From NCBI RefSeq assembly GCF_010669285.1, contig NZ_CP048711.1, forward strand, positions 620,001 to 684,000: 64,000 nt of DNA, given 5' to 3'. The notes below the pieces were generated by a model. It made no database searches and was not told where the DNA came from. It saw only the letters and a program-made list of their open reading frames with translations. This DNA is from Kineobactrum salinum (lineage in GTDB: Bacteria; Pseudomonadota; Gammaproteobacteria; Pseudomonadales; Halieaceae). A program made the position numbers and the translations under genes. Positions 1 to 9,226 of this stretch are shown here, piece by piece (the stretch's first letter is position 1; the number at the start of each line of letters is the position of its first letter).

Positions 1-102
1 GCATTGAAAAATAGAGAAATTCAGTCCTCGGCCACTGCAACAAACCCGGCGCAAACTCCTGACATTTATTATCGGACCGAGAAATACGCTATAAATACAG
101 TG
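1..102. other. Short AT-richer stretch downstream of adk, no gene recognised
   Basis: This stretch holds no convincing gene, RNA or clear terminator. It is AT-richer than the rest of the window. A short open frame that runs through it into adk has no family resemblance and is not annotated. Confidence 0.4.
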
Positions 103-933
<831 letters not shown>

Positions 934-1746
934 TCAGGATCTTTTCTTGGCTTCGAGCCAAAGCTGTTCGAGTTCCAGCACCGTCAATTGCGCAAGATCG
1001 GGTTGTCCCGCCGCGGCGGAGGCTGTTTCCATGTGACGAAAGCGGGACTCGAACCTGCTCGATGCCTGCCGCAATACCGCTTCCGCATCCAGGCCCAGAT
1101 GACGGCTGAGATTGACGCAGGTGAACAGTACATCACCCATTTCTGCGGCAATTTCGGCGTCTGAGCCCGTCTCCACAGCCGCCCGCAATTCATCAATTTC
1201 CTCATCGATCTTGACCAGGACGGCGCCGGCCTCCTGCCAGTCGAAACCCACCAGAGCCGCCCGCTTCTGCAACTTCTGGGCCCGGGGCAGCGCCGGCAGT
1301 GCAATGGGGATGTCGTCCAACACCCCGCCCTGTGCCCTGGACCTGCGTTCCGACTGCTTGATCGCTTCCCAGGAGCGCTTCACCTCGGCCACATCCACCC
1401 GCTGGTCGACAACCCCGTCAATCCTGCCATCCGCAAACACATGGGGATGCCGGCGCAGCAGTTTGTCCACCAGCGTGTCCACGACAGAAGCAAAGGAAAA
1501 CAGCCCCTGCTCTTCGCCGAGGCGGGCATAAAAAACAACCTGGAACAGTACGTCGCCCAGTTCCTCGGCCACATGTGGATAATCCCCATGCTCGATGGCC
1601 GCCGCCAGTTCATAACACTCTTCCAGTGTTGAGGGTACGATGGACCTGAAATCCTGTTTCAGGTCCCAGGGACAACCGCGCTCCGGATCGCGCAAGCGCT
1701 GCATTACCTGCAGCAGGTCGGCAACAGTGTATTGGGCTCGGGACAT
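934..1746 (-). CDS. mazG: Nucleoside triphosphate pyrophosphohydrolase MazG
   Basis: Hydrolyses NTPs and dNTPs to the monophosphate and pyrophosphate; in E. coli it also lowers (p)ppGpp-linked toxicity. The 270-residue protein has two tandem MazG repeats. The first (about residues 10-120) contains the metal-binding EECYELAAAI and EELGDVLFQVVF segments. The second (about 170-260) contains EIDELRAAV and EMGDVLFTCVNL. The start at 1746 gives MSRAQYTVADLLQVM, the normal N-terminus; an upstream extension would run into a repeat element. Pairing with relA upstream on the same strand is typical of Pseudomonas-like gammaproteobacteria and fits a shared role in nucleotide alarmone balance. Confidence 0.95.
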   Translation of the reverse strand: MSRAQYTVADLLQVMQRLRDPERGCPWDLKQDFRSIVPSTLEECYELAAAIEHGDYPHVAEELGDVLFQVVFYARLGEEQGLFSFASVVDTLVDKLLRRHPHVFADGRIDGVVDQRVDVAEVKRSWEAIKQSERRSRAQGGVLDDIPIALPALPRAQKLQKRAALVGFDWQEAGAVLVKIDEEIDELRAAVETGSDAEIAAEMGDVLFTCVNLSRHLGLDAEAVLRQASSRFESRFRHMETASAAAGQPDLAQLTVLELEQLWLEAKKRS

Positions 1747-2057
1747 TGAGCTACTCCTAAGTATGGCACAGGCTGGAATGGCACTTATTAACGGTTGGGT
1801 GCCTGTAATCCGGTCACTACCGCCGGAGAGTACTTTCGAGACACGCCGTGCCCAAAGCACTCGCTACGCTCATGGGGCAGGCTCTAAACCCATCCATGGG
1901 GGCTCGGTTGCCGCAGGGCCTGCCCCGCGAGCGCAGCGAGTGCTTTGGGCATCCATGCGGCAAACGGTCTCGAAAGTACTCTCCGGCAGTAGCGCCCTCA
2001 CACCGAAGCAGACCTCAAGTAAATGCCCTTCGGCACAGGCTGTTTCTCGACAACCTG
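1747..2057. other. mazG-relA intergenic region with a long inverted repeat
   Basis: This 311 bp gap contains no credible gene. Its core is the inverted repeat described separately. The flanks (1747-1816 and 1993-2057) show nothing recognisable. Confidence 0.6.
1817..1992. repeat. Imperfect long inverted repeat (MITE- or REP-like)
   Basis: Two arms face each other. Left outer block 1817-1842 (CTACCGCCGGAGAGTACTTT...) pairs with right outer block 1967-1992, with one mismatch over 26 bases. Left inner block 1850-1882 (GCCCAAAGCACTCGCTACGC...) pairs with 1918-1950, with three mismatches over about 33 bases. The short spacers 1843-1849 and 1951-1966 do not pair, and about 35 bases form the loop. 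The arms carry no transposase frame. It could be a non-autonomous mobile element, an intergenic repeat family, or a structured transcript end between relA and mazG. Copy number cannot be judged from one window. Confidence 0.8.
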
Positions 2058-4289
2058 TCAGGCCGTGACACGTGCAACGGAAACGACATTGCTGAGACGG
2101 TCGATACGTTCCAGCAGCTTCGACAGGGCACCGAGGTCCGGCACTTCCACCGTGAGGCGCATGGTCGCAGTGTGTTTTTTTTTGTTGGTCGAGGTATTGA
2201 TGGCCAGAACGTTGATACGTGCATTCGCAAACAGGCCGGTAATATCGCGCAGCAGACCCTGACGATCATAGGCTTCGATCGCCACATCCACTTCGTAGTT
2301 TTCCCGCGGCGACTCGCCCCATTCAACTTCAATGATTCGCTCAGCGCTGGTTTGCTGCAGGTTCATCAACCGGCCGCAATCGCTGCGGTGAATACTGACG
2401 CCTCGTCCCTGGGTAATGAACCCGACAATGGCATCGCCCGGCAGGGGCTTGCAACAACCGGCCATATGCGTCAGCAGATTTCCCACGCCCTGCACCTTGA
2501 TCTGGCGGCGGGATACGGGTCCGTGGCCTGGCCGGGCGACAGGCAACTGGGGCTCAGCCCTGCGTACCACCAGACCCTGGGCCGCATTCAGTACCGTACC
2601 CGAAGACAGGTCGCCAGCACCGACCGCCGCGTACATGTCATCGACGGTGGGCATGTGTACCTTGCTCGCCACGCGCCGATAGTCAACGCTGGTCAGCGCC
2701 AGTCGCCGGAACTCCCGTTCCAGCAGATGCCTTCCGGCATCCACATTGTCCTCCCTGGCCTGGGCCTTGAACCAGTGCTGTACCTTGGCCCTGGCCCTGG
2801 ATGTGCGCAGAAAGCCCAGCCCCGTCTGCAGCCAGTCACGCTTTGGCGTCCCCTGCTTGCTGGTGAGGATTTCCACGCGTTCGCCGGTTTTCAATGTATA
2901 GGTCAACGGCACGATGGCACCGTTGACCTTGGCTCCGCGACAGCGGTGCCCGATTTCGGTGTGAACGTGATAGGCAAAGTCCAGCGGCGTCGCGCCCTGG
3001 ATGAGATTGATCACATCGCCCTGGGGGGTGAATACATAGACACGATCCTGGGTCAGATCAAAACTGAACTGCTCTGCCACCTCCCCGCTGTCCCCGGTTT
3101 CCTCGTGCCAGTCCAGCACCTGGCGCAGCCATGAGATCTTCTCCTCGTAACTGCTCGCCAGGCCCCCTTCGGAATCCGAGCCCTTGTAGCGCCAGTGTGC
3201 ACACACCCCCAGTTCTGCCTCTTCATGCATCTGGCTGGTGCGTATCTGCACTTCCAGGATCTTGCCTTCAGGGCCTATGACCGCGGTGTGCAAGGAGCGA
3301 TAGCCGTTCTCCTTGGGGTTCGCTATATAATCATCAAACTCATTGGGGATATTGCGCCACAGACCGTGCACCAGTCCGAGGGTGGCATAGCAATCCTTGA
3401 TCTCCGGCACCAGGATGCGTACCGCGCGGATGTCATAGACCTGGGAAAAGCCGATCCCCTTGCGCTGCATTTTGCGCCAGATACTGTAGATGTGCTTGGC
3501 CCGGCCGCTGATGTTGAACTGCAGACCCGCCTGCTCCAGCACACCGGTCAGCTCTTCGGTGACCCGCGCAATAAAGCGGTCGCGCTCCAGCCGCTTGCCG
3601 TCCAGCAAGCGGGCAATCTTGCGGTAGGCATCACTGTAGATATAGCGGAACGACAGGTCTTCCAGTTCCCACTTTAGGTGGCCGATGCCCAGTCGATGTG
3701 CCAGTGGCGCATAGACATCGAATACTTCGCGCGCAATCGGCCAACGCCGCTCCTGATCATTCTTGACTGCGCGGATTGCACAGGTGCGTTCCGCCAGCTT
3801 GATCAGAGCCACCCGCACATCGTCTACCAGGGCGACCAGCATCTTGCGGATATTGTCTTTCTGGCCATGCGCCTGCCCCAATACCGGCGAATCGGTCTGG
3901 GTGCGCAGATCGCTGATGGCAGCCATCCGCAACACCCCACCTATCAGATGGGGTACACCGGGGCCGAAACGCTCACCGACCATCTCGAGCGTCAATCGTT
4001 CTTCACGCACCGCCCGATACAACACGCCAGCAACAAGGCACTGGGTGTCGACATGCAATTCCGCAAGAATCTGGGCTATGTCGAGACCAGTAACAAAGCA
4101 GTCGGACTCCCGGGCCCAATCGGGCAGGTCGCGACCACTGACAGTGCCGGCTTCACGTGCCAGGCAGCAGGCCTCCAGCAGCACTGCCTGCTCTTCCTCG
4201 CTGTGTATCACCGGCAGCTGGGCCAGCCAGCGATCCAGGTTGATCTCGCCGTTGGCCGACAAATGGGACTGCTCGCGCACTCGCACCAT
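2058..4289 (-). CDS. relA: GTP pyrophosphokinase RelA, (p)ppGpp synthetase I
   Basis: Makes (p)ppGpp from ATP and GTP/GDP when ribosomes stall on uncharged tRNA. The 743-residue protein has the full RelA layout: a degenerate HD domain (about 40-190), the synthetase domain (about 230-370; YDIRAVRILV, NPKENGYRSLHT, LEVQIRT), TGS (about 400-460; VYVFTPQGDVINL), a helical/zinc-finger region with MAGCCKPLPGD, and a C-terminal ACT domain (GLLRDITGLFANARINVLAIN). In the HD region the hydrolase motif HDxxED is replaced (VLYRAVREERL), so it should synthesise but not degrade the alarmone, as true RelA does. cysM lies 17 bp upstream in the same direction; the rlmD gene that commonly sits between them is absent. 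Confidence 0.97.
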   Translation of the reverse strand: MVRVREQSHLSANGEINLDRWLAQLPVIHSEEEQAVLLEACCLAREAGTVSGRDLPDWARESDCFVTGLDIAQILAELHVDTQCLVAGVLYRAVREERLTLEMVGERFGPGVPHLIGGVLRMAAISDLRTQTDSPVLGQAHGQKDNIRKMLVALVDDVRVALIKLAERTCAIRAVKNDQERRWPIAREVFDVYAPLAHRLGIGHLKWELEDLSFRYIYSDAYRKIARLLDGKRLERDRFIARVTEELTGVLEQAGLQFNISGRAKHIYSIWRKMQRKGIGFSQVYDIRAVRILVPEIKDCYATLGLVHGLWRNIPNEFDDYIANPKENGYRSLHTAVIGPEGKILEVQIRTSQMHEEAELGVCAHWRYKGSDSEGGLASSYEEKISWLRQVLDWHEETGDSGEVAEQFSFDLTQDRVYVFTPQGDVINLIQGATPLDFAYHVHTEIGHRCRGAKVNGAIVPLTYTLKTGERVEILTSKQGTPKRDWLQTGLGFLRTSRARAKVQHWFKAQAREDNVDAGRHLLEREFRRLALTSVDYRRVASKVHMPTVDDMYAAVGAGDLSSGTVLNAAQGLVVRRAEPQLPVARPGHGPVSRRQIKVQGVGNLLTHMAGCCKPLPGDAIVGFITQGRGVSIHRSDCGRLMNLQQTSAERIIEVEWGESPRENYEVDVAIEAYDRQGLLRDITGLFANARINVLAINTSTNKKKHTATMRLTVEVPDLGALSKLLERIDRLSNVVSVARVTA

Positions 4290-4306
4290 AGCGTGTCGTG
4301 GCTCCC

Positions 4307-5203
4307 TCAGGGCGTGGCAAAAACGCCGGTCGACAAATAGCGGTCACCACGATCACAGACGATGGCAACAATAACCGCTTCGCTGACCTCCTCGGACAAT
4401 TGCAGTGCCGCCGCCACTGCGCCACCGGAAGACACGCCACAGAAAATGCCCTCTTCCCGGGCCAGCCGCCGCATCATCGTCTCTGACTCCTGCTGGGAAA
4501 TATCCATCACCCGGTCTACCCTGGCGGCGTCGAAGATAGCGGGCAGATAGGCCTGCGGCCAGCGCCGGATACCGGGAATGCTGGAGCCTTCGAGCGGCTG
4601 CAGACCGATGATCTGGACGCCGGGATTCTGCTCCTTCAGATAGGCGGAGCAACCCATGATGGTGCCCGTGGTACCCATGGAACTCACAAAATGAGTGATA
4701 CCACCTCCCGTCTGCCGCCAGATTTCAGGCCCTGTGCCACGGTAGTGGGCCAGCGGATTGTCGGGATTGCCAAACTGATCCAGCACCCGCCCCTTGCCGT
4801 CGGCCTGCATTTGCAGGGCCAGGTCCCGCGCGCCCTCCATGCCCTGCTCCTGGCTGACCTCCACCAGCTCGGCGCCGTAGGCCGACATGGCCTGCTTGCG
4901 CTCGGCACTCATGTGAGAAGGCATGATCAGGATCAACCGGTAACCACGCACAGCGGCCGCCATGGCCAGCGCGATGCCGGTATTGCCGCTGGTGGCCTCG
5001 ATCAGGGTATCGCCCGGTCGGATATCGCCCCGTCTCTCCGCCTCCGCGATCATGCTCAGTGCCGGCCGGTCTTTGACTGAACCGGCGGGATTGTCACCCT
5101 CGAGCTTGGCGAGCACTGTATTGCCGGTGTTTCCCGGCACCCGCTGCAGCCGTACCAGCGGGGTATTGCCGATGCAGGATTCGATCGTTGGATACTCGGA
5201 CAT
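4307..5203 (-). CDS. cysM: Cysteine synthase B
   Basis: PLP-dependent O-acetylserine sulfhydrylase making cysteine from O-acetylserine and sulfide (or thiosulfate). The 298-residue product begins MSEYPTIESCIGNTPLV. The PLP lysine lies in NPAGSVKDRPA (about residue 42), the phosphate loop in ATSGNTGIALA (about 70) and the glycine-rich GTTGTIMG segment near 175. NPAGSVKDRPA and the length favour CysM over CysK (about 320 residues). The ATG at 5203 is used because 19 upstream codons have no family similarity. It probably shares a transcript with relA and mazG. Confidence 0.94.
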   Translation of the reverse strand: MSEYPTIESCIGNTPLVRLQRVPGNTGNTVLAKLEGDNPAGSVKDRPALSMIAEAERRGDIRPGDTLIEATSGNTGIALAMAAAVRGYRLILIMPSHMSAERKQAMSAYGAELVEVSQEQGMEGARDLALQMQADGKGRVLDQFGNPDNPLAHYRGTGPEIWRQTGGGITHFVSSMGTTGTIMGCSAYLKEQNPGVQIIGLQPLEGSSIPGIRRWPQAYLPAIFDAARVDRVMDISQQESETMMRRLAREEGIFCGVSSGGAVAAALQLSEEVSEAVIVAIVCDRGDRYLSTGVFATP

Positions 5204-5268
5204 ATTTTCACCACTACGCGCCAAGCGGGGCAGTATATCGATTTTCAATTGCGCCCGCATGCCCGGCG

Positions 5269-5639
5269 TCAGAGCAACGCCGCGAAGGCCACCACATAGG
5301 CCTGTTCATCGGCAATGGTCACCAGCACCCGGCTGCCCCCGCGACGGTGCGCCACCTGCAATGCGCCACCCGTCAGATGGACCAGGGGGGCGCCCAGTGG
5401 ATCGTGCCGGATCTCTATATCCTGCCAGCTTACCCCCGGCCGATGCCAGTACCCAGGGTCTTGGCCACGGCCTCCTTGGCGGCAAATCGCTTTGCCAGCA
5501 GCCGCCGGGGCTCGGTACTGCGGTGATACTCCTCGCGCTCGGCCGGGGTCAGGATACGGCGGACAAACCGTTCTCCCAGCCGCTCCAGCACCGCTTCAAT
5601 CCGCACCAGCTCGAGGATGTCCGTGCCCAGTGCAATCAT
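5269..5639 (-). CDS. acpS: Holo-[acyl-carrier-protein] synthase, frameshifted in the sequence
   Basis: Transfers 4'-phosphopantetheine from CoA to acyl carrier protein and is normally essential. Residues 1-69 (MIALGTDILELVRIE...RFAAKEAVAKTLGTGI) carry the conserved GTDI and FAAKEA motifs, with the metal-binding Asp and Glu. The frame then stops at 5430-5432. One extra C in the plus-strand run 5433-5437 restores reading through VSWQDIEIRHDPLGAPLVHL to LVTIADEQAYVVAF and a stop at 5269-5271. That gives 123 residues, the normal AcpS size. The ATG overlaps the recO stop (ATGA). pdxJ, which separates recO and acpS in E. coli, is missing. A consensus error is much more likely than loss of an essential gene. 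Confidence 0.9.
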
Positions 5640-6364
5640 CGGGCTGGCCTTCGATTGCGAAACTGGCGGAACAACTCGCGACTGTGCAGTGGGCGCTCGC
5701 CCAGGTGACTGGCCAGTGCCTGCCGCAGCAGGCGTTTGCAGGCGCCAGCTTGAGTGCCGCCGTACTGACCCGCGGCAATCGCCAGCAGATCGCTACCGGC
5801 AAACAGGCCCGCCGGCGCCGCGGAATCTGGCTGACAGGCGACCAGGCCAGACTCCGGCTGGTAGCGGTACCAGCCATTGGCAACGACGGGGGCACCGTTG
5901 TGACCATCCGCAGCGGGATCAAAATGGTAGCCCAATGCTTCCAGCAGGCTGAACTCGAAGCGCCGCAGGCTGAGCTCGACATCCTCTGCAGCGGCCAGAT
6001 TTGTCAGCGTTTCACCATACCGGGCAAACAGCCTGGGCTGCGGGTCCTGCCGCTGCAACAGCCGCACCAGCAATTCGTTCAGATACAGACCACTGAACAG
6101 TCGCTCTGCAGCCAGGTGACAACCGCCCTCGGCCGCCTCCACCGCATTGAGCTGCTTCAATTCGGCACGCCCACCGAAGCTGACCAACAACGGACGAAAG
6201 GGTTGCAACAGTGCAGCGTTGTTGCCGCCGCGGCTGCGGCGCTGTGTGCCCTTGCCGACCACACCCAGACGGCCGTGTTCGGCGGTAAACAACTCCAGCA
6301 GCAGACTGTCGTCGCGGTAGGGGCGACTGTGAAGCAGCCAGGCGGGTTGCAGGTTGACACGCAT
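5636..6364 (-). CDS. recO: DNA repair protein RecO
   Basis: Acts with RecF and RecR in loading RecA on gapped DNA. The 242-residue product begins MRVNLQPAWLLHSRPYRDDSLLLELFTAEHGRLGVVGKG, the OB-fold N-terminus of RecO. It continues with the helical domain (ERLFSGLYLNELLVRLL, FEFSLLEALGYHFD). No zinc-finger cysteine set is evident, as in many gammaproteobacterial RecO proteins. The stop codon overlaps the acpS start by four bases, and era is 18 bp upstream, so it belongs to the rnc-era-recO-acpS operon. Confidence 0.94.
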   Translation of the reverse strand: MRVNLQPAWLLHSRPYRDDSLLLELFTAEHGRLGVVGKGTQRRSRGGNNAALLQPFRPLLVSFGGRAELKQLNAVEAAEGGCHLAAERLFSGLYLNELLVRLLQRQDPQPRLFARYGETLTNLAAAEDVELSLRRFEFSLLEALGYHFDPAADGHNGAPVVANGWYRYQPESGLVACQPDSAAPAGLFAGSDLLAIAAGQYGGTQAGACKRLLRQALASHLGERPLHSRELFRQFRNRRPAR

Positions 6365-6382
6365 CCTCGTCGGGCCCGCGCC

Positions 6383-7288
6383 TCAGCGATCGTCATAACC
6401 GAGGCTGCGCAGGGCGCGCTCGTCATCCGACCAACCGGATTTTACTTTCACCCACAGCCGCAACATGATCTTGCTCTCGAACAACTGCTCCATATCACGT
6501 CTTGCATCGCTGCCGATGGAGCGCAGGCGGGAGCCTCCCTCGCCGATAAGAATCCGCTTCTGGCCCTGCCGCTCCACCAGGATCAGCGCCGAGATATTGA
6601 GGATGCCCTCCTGCTGGACGAACTCCTCGATTTCCACGGTAACAGCGTATGGCAGCTCTTCTCCCAGTTGGCGCATGATTTTCTCGCGCACGATTTCCGC
6701 TGCCAGGAATCGCTGGCTGCGATCGGTGATCTGGTCTTCGGGAAAAAAATGAGTCGCAACAGGCAGGTGCCGCAGGATTTCCTGTTCCAGCGCGTCGAGA
6801 TTCTGGCCCCGCAGCGCCGACAGCGGAATAATGGTCGCCAACGGTGCCCGCTCTGCCAACTGCTGTAACTTCGGCAGCAGCACGGTCTTGTCTTCCAGCA
6901 GATCCACTTTGTTGACCACCAGCACGGTCGGCACCGCTGCCTGCAACACCCGTTGCAGAACCATCTCGTCCTCGTCGGTCCAGGCGGTGCGATCTATCAC
7001 CATGACGATGACGTCGACGTCGCGGATGGCACTTTGGGCAGCCCGGTTCATGAAGCGGTTGATCGCCCTCGGTTCGGCCCTGTGCAGGCCCGGAGTATCA
7101 ACGAAAATGATCTGATGGTCCGCTTCTGTCTTGATGCCCAGCACCTGGTGGCGTGTTGTCTGCGGTTTGCGTGAGGTAATGCTGATTTTCTGGCCCAGCA
7201 CATGATTGAGGAGGGTCGACTTCCCCACATTGGGCCGACCGACAATCGCGACATAACCACAGCGCGTAGTGGGTGCCAGATCAGCCAT
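6383..7288 (-). CDS. era: GTPase Era
   Basis: Essential GTPase that binds the 3' end of 16S rRNA during 30S maturation. The 301-residue protein shows G1 GRPNVGKST (about 17-25), G3 DTPGLH (about 64), G4 NKVD (about 127) and the C-terminal KH domain (about 210-290) with the [11 protein letters not shown] loop. It ends [16 protein letters not shown]. The start at 7288 overlaps the end of rnc by 8 bp, indicating translational coupling. Confidence 0.97.
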   Translation of the reverse strand: MADLAPTTRCGYVAIVGRPNVGKSTLLNHVLGQKISITSRKPQTTRHQVLGIKTEADHQIIFVDTPGLHRAEPRAINRFMNRAAQSAIRDVDVIVMVIDRTAWTDEDEMVLQRVLQAAVPTVLVVNKVDLLEDKTVLLPKLQQLAERAPLATIIPLSALRGQNLDALEQEILRHLPVATHFFPEDQITDRSQRFLAAEIVREKIMRQLGEELPYAVTVEIEEFVQQEGILNISALILVERQGQKRILIGEGGSRLRSIGSDARRDMEQLFESKIMLRLWVKVKSGWSDDERALRSLGYDDR

Positions 7289-7955
7289 GATTTTCCAGCT
7301 CCTCCAGGGCCGCTGCGGCAGCCACCTGTTCAGCCCTGCGCCGGCTGCTGCCCACCCCCTCTATTACCGCTGCGGGGTCGGCGAGTCGACAGGCAACACG
7401 GAAGCGCTGACGATGATCGGCGCCTTCGACCGCCAGCAGTTCGTACTGCGGCAGCGGCCTGCCAACGCCCTGCAGGTATTCCTGCAAACGGGTCTTCGCG
7501 TCCTTTTCCGCGATGCTTGCCATCCCCTGCAGGCGGCTGTCGAACCAGCGCAACAGACAGGCCCGGCACTGATTGACGTCGCTGTCCAGCAGAATGGCCC
7601 CCGCCACAGCTTCCAGCGCGTCGGCCAGGATCGATTGACGCCGGTGCCCCCCGCTCTTGCGCTCGCCAGTACCCAGCGCGATAAATTCACCCAGGCCGAG
7701 TTCAGCGGCAATCTCCGCCAGGGTATCGCCCTTTACCAGCGCCGCCCGCATCCGGCTCAACTCTCCTTCGCGTGCCTGCGGGAAGTGTGCATACAGTGCT
7801 TCCGCCACCACATGATTGACTATGGAATCACCGAGAAACTCCAGCCGTTCGTTATTCCGGCCAGAGGCACTGCGATGGGTCAAGGCGAGCGTCAACAGGC
7901 CGGGATCACTGAAATCGTAGCCCAGGATGCGCTGCAGGCGTTGCCGCTTTTCCAT
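7281..7955 (-). CDS. rnc: Ribonuclease III
   Basis: Cleaves double-stranded RNA in rRNA precursors and mRNAs. The 224-residue protein has the catalytic signature [12 protein letters not shown] (about 38-49), the second acidic cluster [14 protein letters not shown] (about 110-123) and a C-terminal double-stranded-RNA-binding domain (about 150-224; [12 protein letters not shown] to [18 protein letters not shown]). It overlaps era by 8 bp. Upstream, 6 bp away, is the DUF4845 gene, in the common lepA-lepB-DUF4845-rnc-era-recO order. Confidence 0.97.
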   Translation of the reverse strand: MEKRQRLQRILGYDFSDPGLLTLALTHRSASGRNNERLEFLGDSIVNHVVAEALYAHFPQAREGELSRMRAALVKGDTLAEIAAELGLGEFIALGTGERKSGGHRRQSILADALEAVAGAILLDSDVNQCRACLLRWFDSRLQGMASIAEKDAKTRLQEYLQGVGRPLPQYELLAVEGADHRQRFRVACRLADPAAVIEGVGSSRRRAEQVAAAAALEELENHG

Positions 7956-7961
7956 GCCGGG

Positions 7962-8348
7962 TCAGGAACCCTCGGCAGTGCCAGCTTCCAGCTGCAGGTC
8001 GTCAAACCTTATGACTGCATCCACCGGTCCCGCGACGGGAATGCGGGCTTCATAATTGGCATCAATGTAGGTTTTGCCATCCCTGCGGAACACTTCCACT
8101 TCACTGGGTTTGAGACCATAAATCTGGTTGGTGTTGAACAGGTTGGCAATCTTGCGCCTGATGTCGGGGATGGATTCCACCGCAGGATCATGCTCTTGGG
8201 CAACCTTGGTTATCACTTCTTTGACGGTGAGATACTCGAAATAGCTGGGTGCCATGCGAATGGCACACATGACGAAGAATCCCACCATTATGGCGATAAC
8301 CAGAATACTGGGAATTGACAAGCCGGACTGCTGCGAGCGCATTTTCAT
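7962..8348 (-). CDS. DUF4845 family membrane-anchored protein
   Basis: Function unknown. This small protein (128 residues from the ATG at 8348) has one N-terminal membrane helix (IPSILVIAIMVGFFVMCAI, about 12-30) and a soluble domain ending in an acidic tail. It occupies the fixed slot between lepB and rnc seen across gammaproteobacteria, where DUF4845 proteins are regularly found. An ATG two codons later (8342) is equally possible. A longer frame reaching 8393 would overlap lepB and lacks family similarity. Confidence 0.85.
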   Translation of the reverse strand: MKMRSQQSGLSIPSILVIAIMVGFFVMCAIRMAPSYFEYLTVKEVITKVAQEHDPAVESIPDIRRKIANLFNTNQIYGLKPSEVEVFRRDGKTYIDANYEARIPVAGPVDAVIRFDDLQLEAGTAEGS

Positions 8349-8373
8349 AACCCTGATCCCGAACGGTTCATAC

Positions 8374-9212
8374 TCATTTGATGGCACCGACACGACTGAA
8401 GCTGGGAATGCTGAACAGGGAATCCCAATGCATCCAGATGGCGAAGGCCCGCCCTACTATATCCCGTTCCGGCACCTGACCCCAGACCCGGCTGTCGCTG
8501 CTGTTGTCCCGGTTGTCGCCCATCATGAAATAGTGCCCCGGCTTAACCACCACGGTGAAATCCCGCGCGGGGCGCAACTGGTCCACCTGCGTCAGGTGAC
8601 TTTCCCCAGCCAGTGTTTCCAGGGCAATCTCGACTCGTGAGTCGGTGCCGGGCACCACGGCCAGTTGTTCCGCCGGCACCGGCTCGTCGTTGACAAACAA
8701 CCGCTTGCCACGGTAGCTCACCTTGTCGCCCGGCAGCCCGATCACGCGCTTTATGTAGTAGGTGTCGTTCATGTGCGGGGGAAGAATACCATTACATCTC
8801 CTCTGCGAGGCTCGTTGATATCAAGCACCTTGGTGCGTATCACCGGCAGGCGCAGGCCGTAGGTGAATTTGTTGACCAGAATATAGTCGCCCACCTCCAG
8901 CGTCGGCACCATGGAGGAAGAAGGAATCTGGAACGGCTCCACCAGAAATGAACGCAGCACGAACACCACGAACAACACCGGAAAGAAAGAACGCGAGTAT
9001 TCCACCAGCGCCGGCTCAGAGGCCGTCTCGGCCAGCTTGGCCTGGTAGCGCCGGGCATCGGCGCTGCCGTCCTCGGTCCAGTCGGGATACTCCAATTGCA
9101 GGGCCGCTGCGGCCTGGCGCCGGCGGGGAGCGAAGAGAACTGCGTCGATCAGCCAGATCAAACCACTGCCAAATACCAGCACCACCAGTATCAGGGGAAA
9201 ATCAATCGTCAT
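8374..9212 (-). CDS. lepB: Signal peptidase I, frameshifted in the sequence
   Basis: Inner-membrane protease that removes signal peptides; normally essential. The first part (from the ATG at 9212) has a membrane segment (FPLILVVLVFGSGLIWLIDAV), a second one (FFPVLFVVFVLRSFLV) and the catalytic serine box PSSSMVPTL. It stops after RRGDVMVFF. Adding one base to the G run 8777-8781 joins it to the second part, MNDTYYIKRVIGLPGDKV, which holds the catalytic lysine (YIKRVIG). The GDNRDNSSDSR box and a stop at 8374 follow. The joined product is 279 residues, normal for proteobacterial LepB. lepA is 14 bp upstream. A consensus error is the likely cause. Confidence 0.92.
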
Positions 9213-9226
9213 AATCGGCTACCCAT

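Noticed and set aside
1848-3134. Long open frame antisense to relA
   Set aside because: It has no domain or codon pattern of its own and mirrors the high-GC third-position bias of relA. It also begins inside the inverted repeat.
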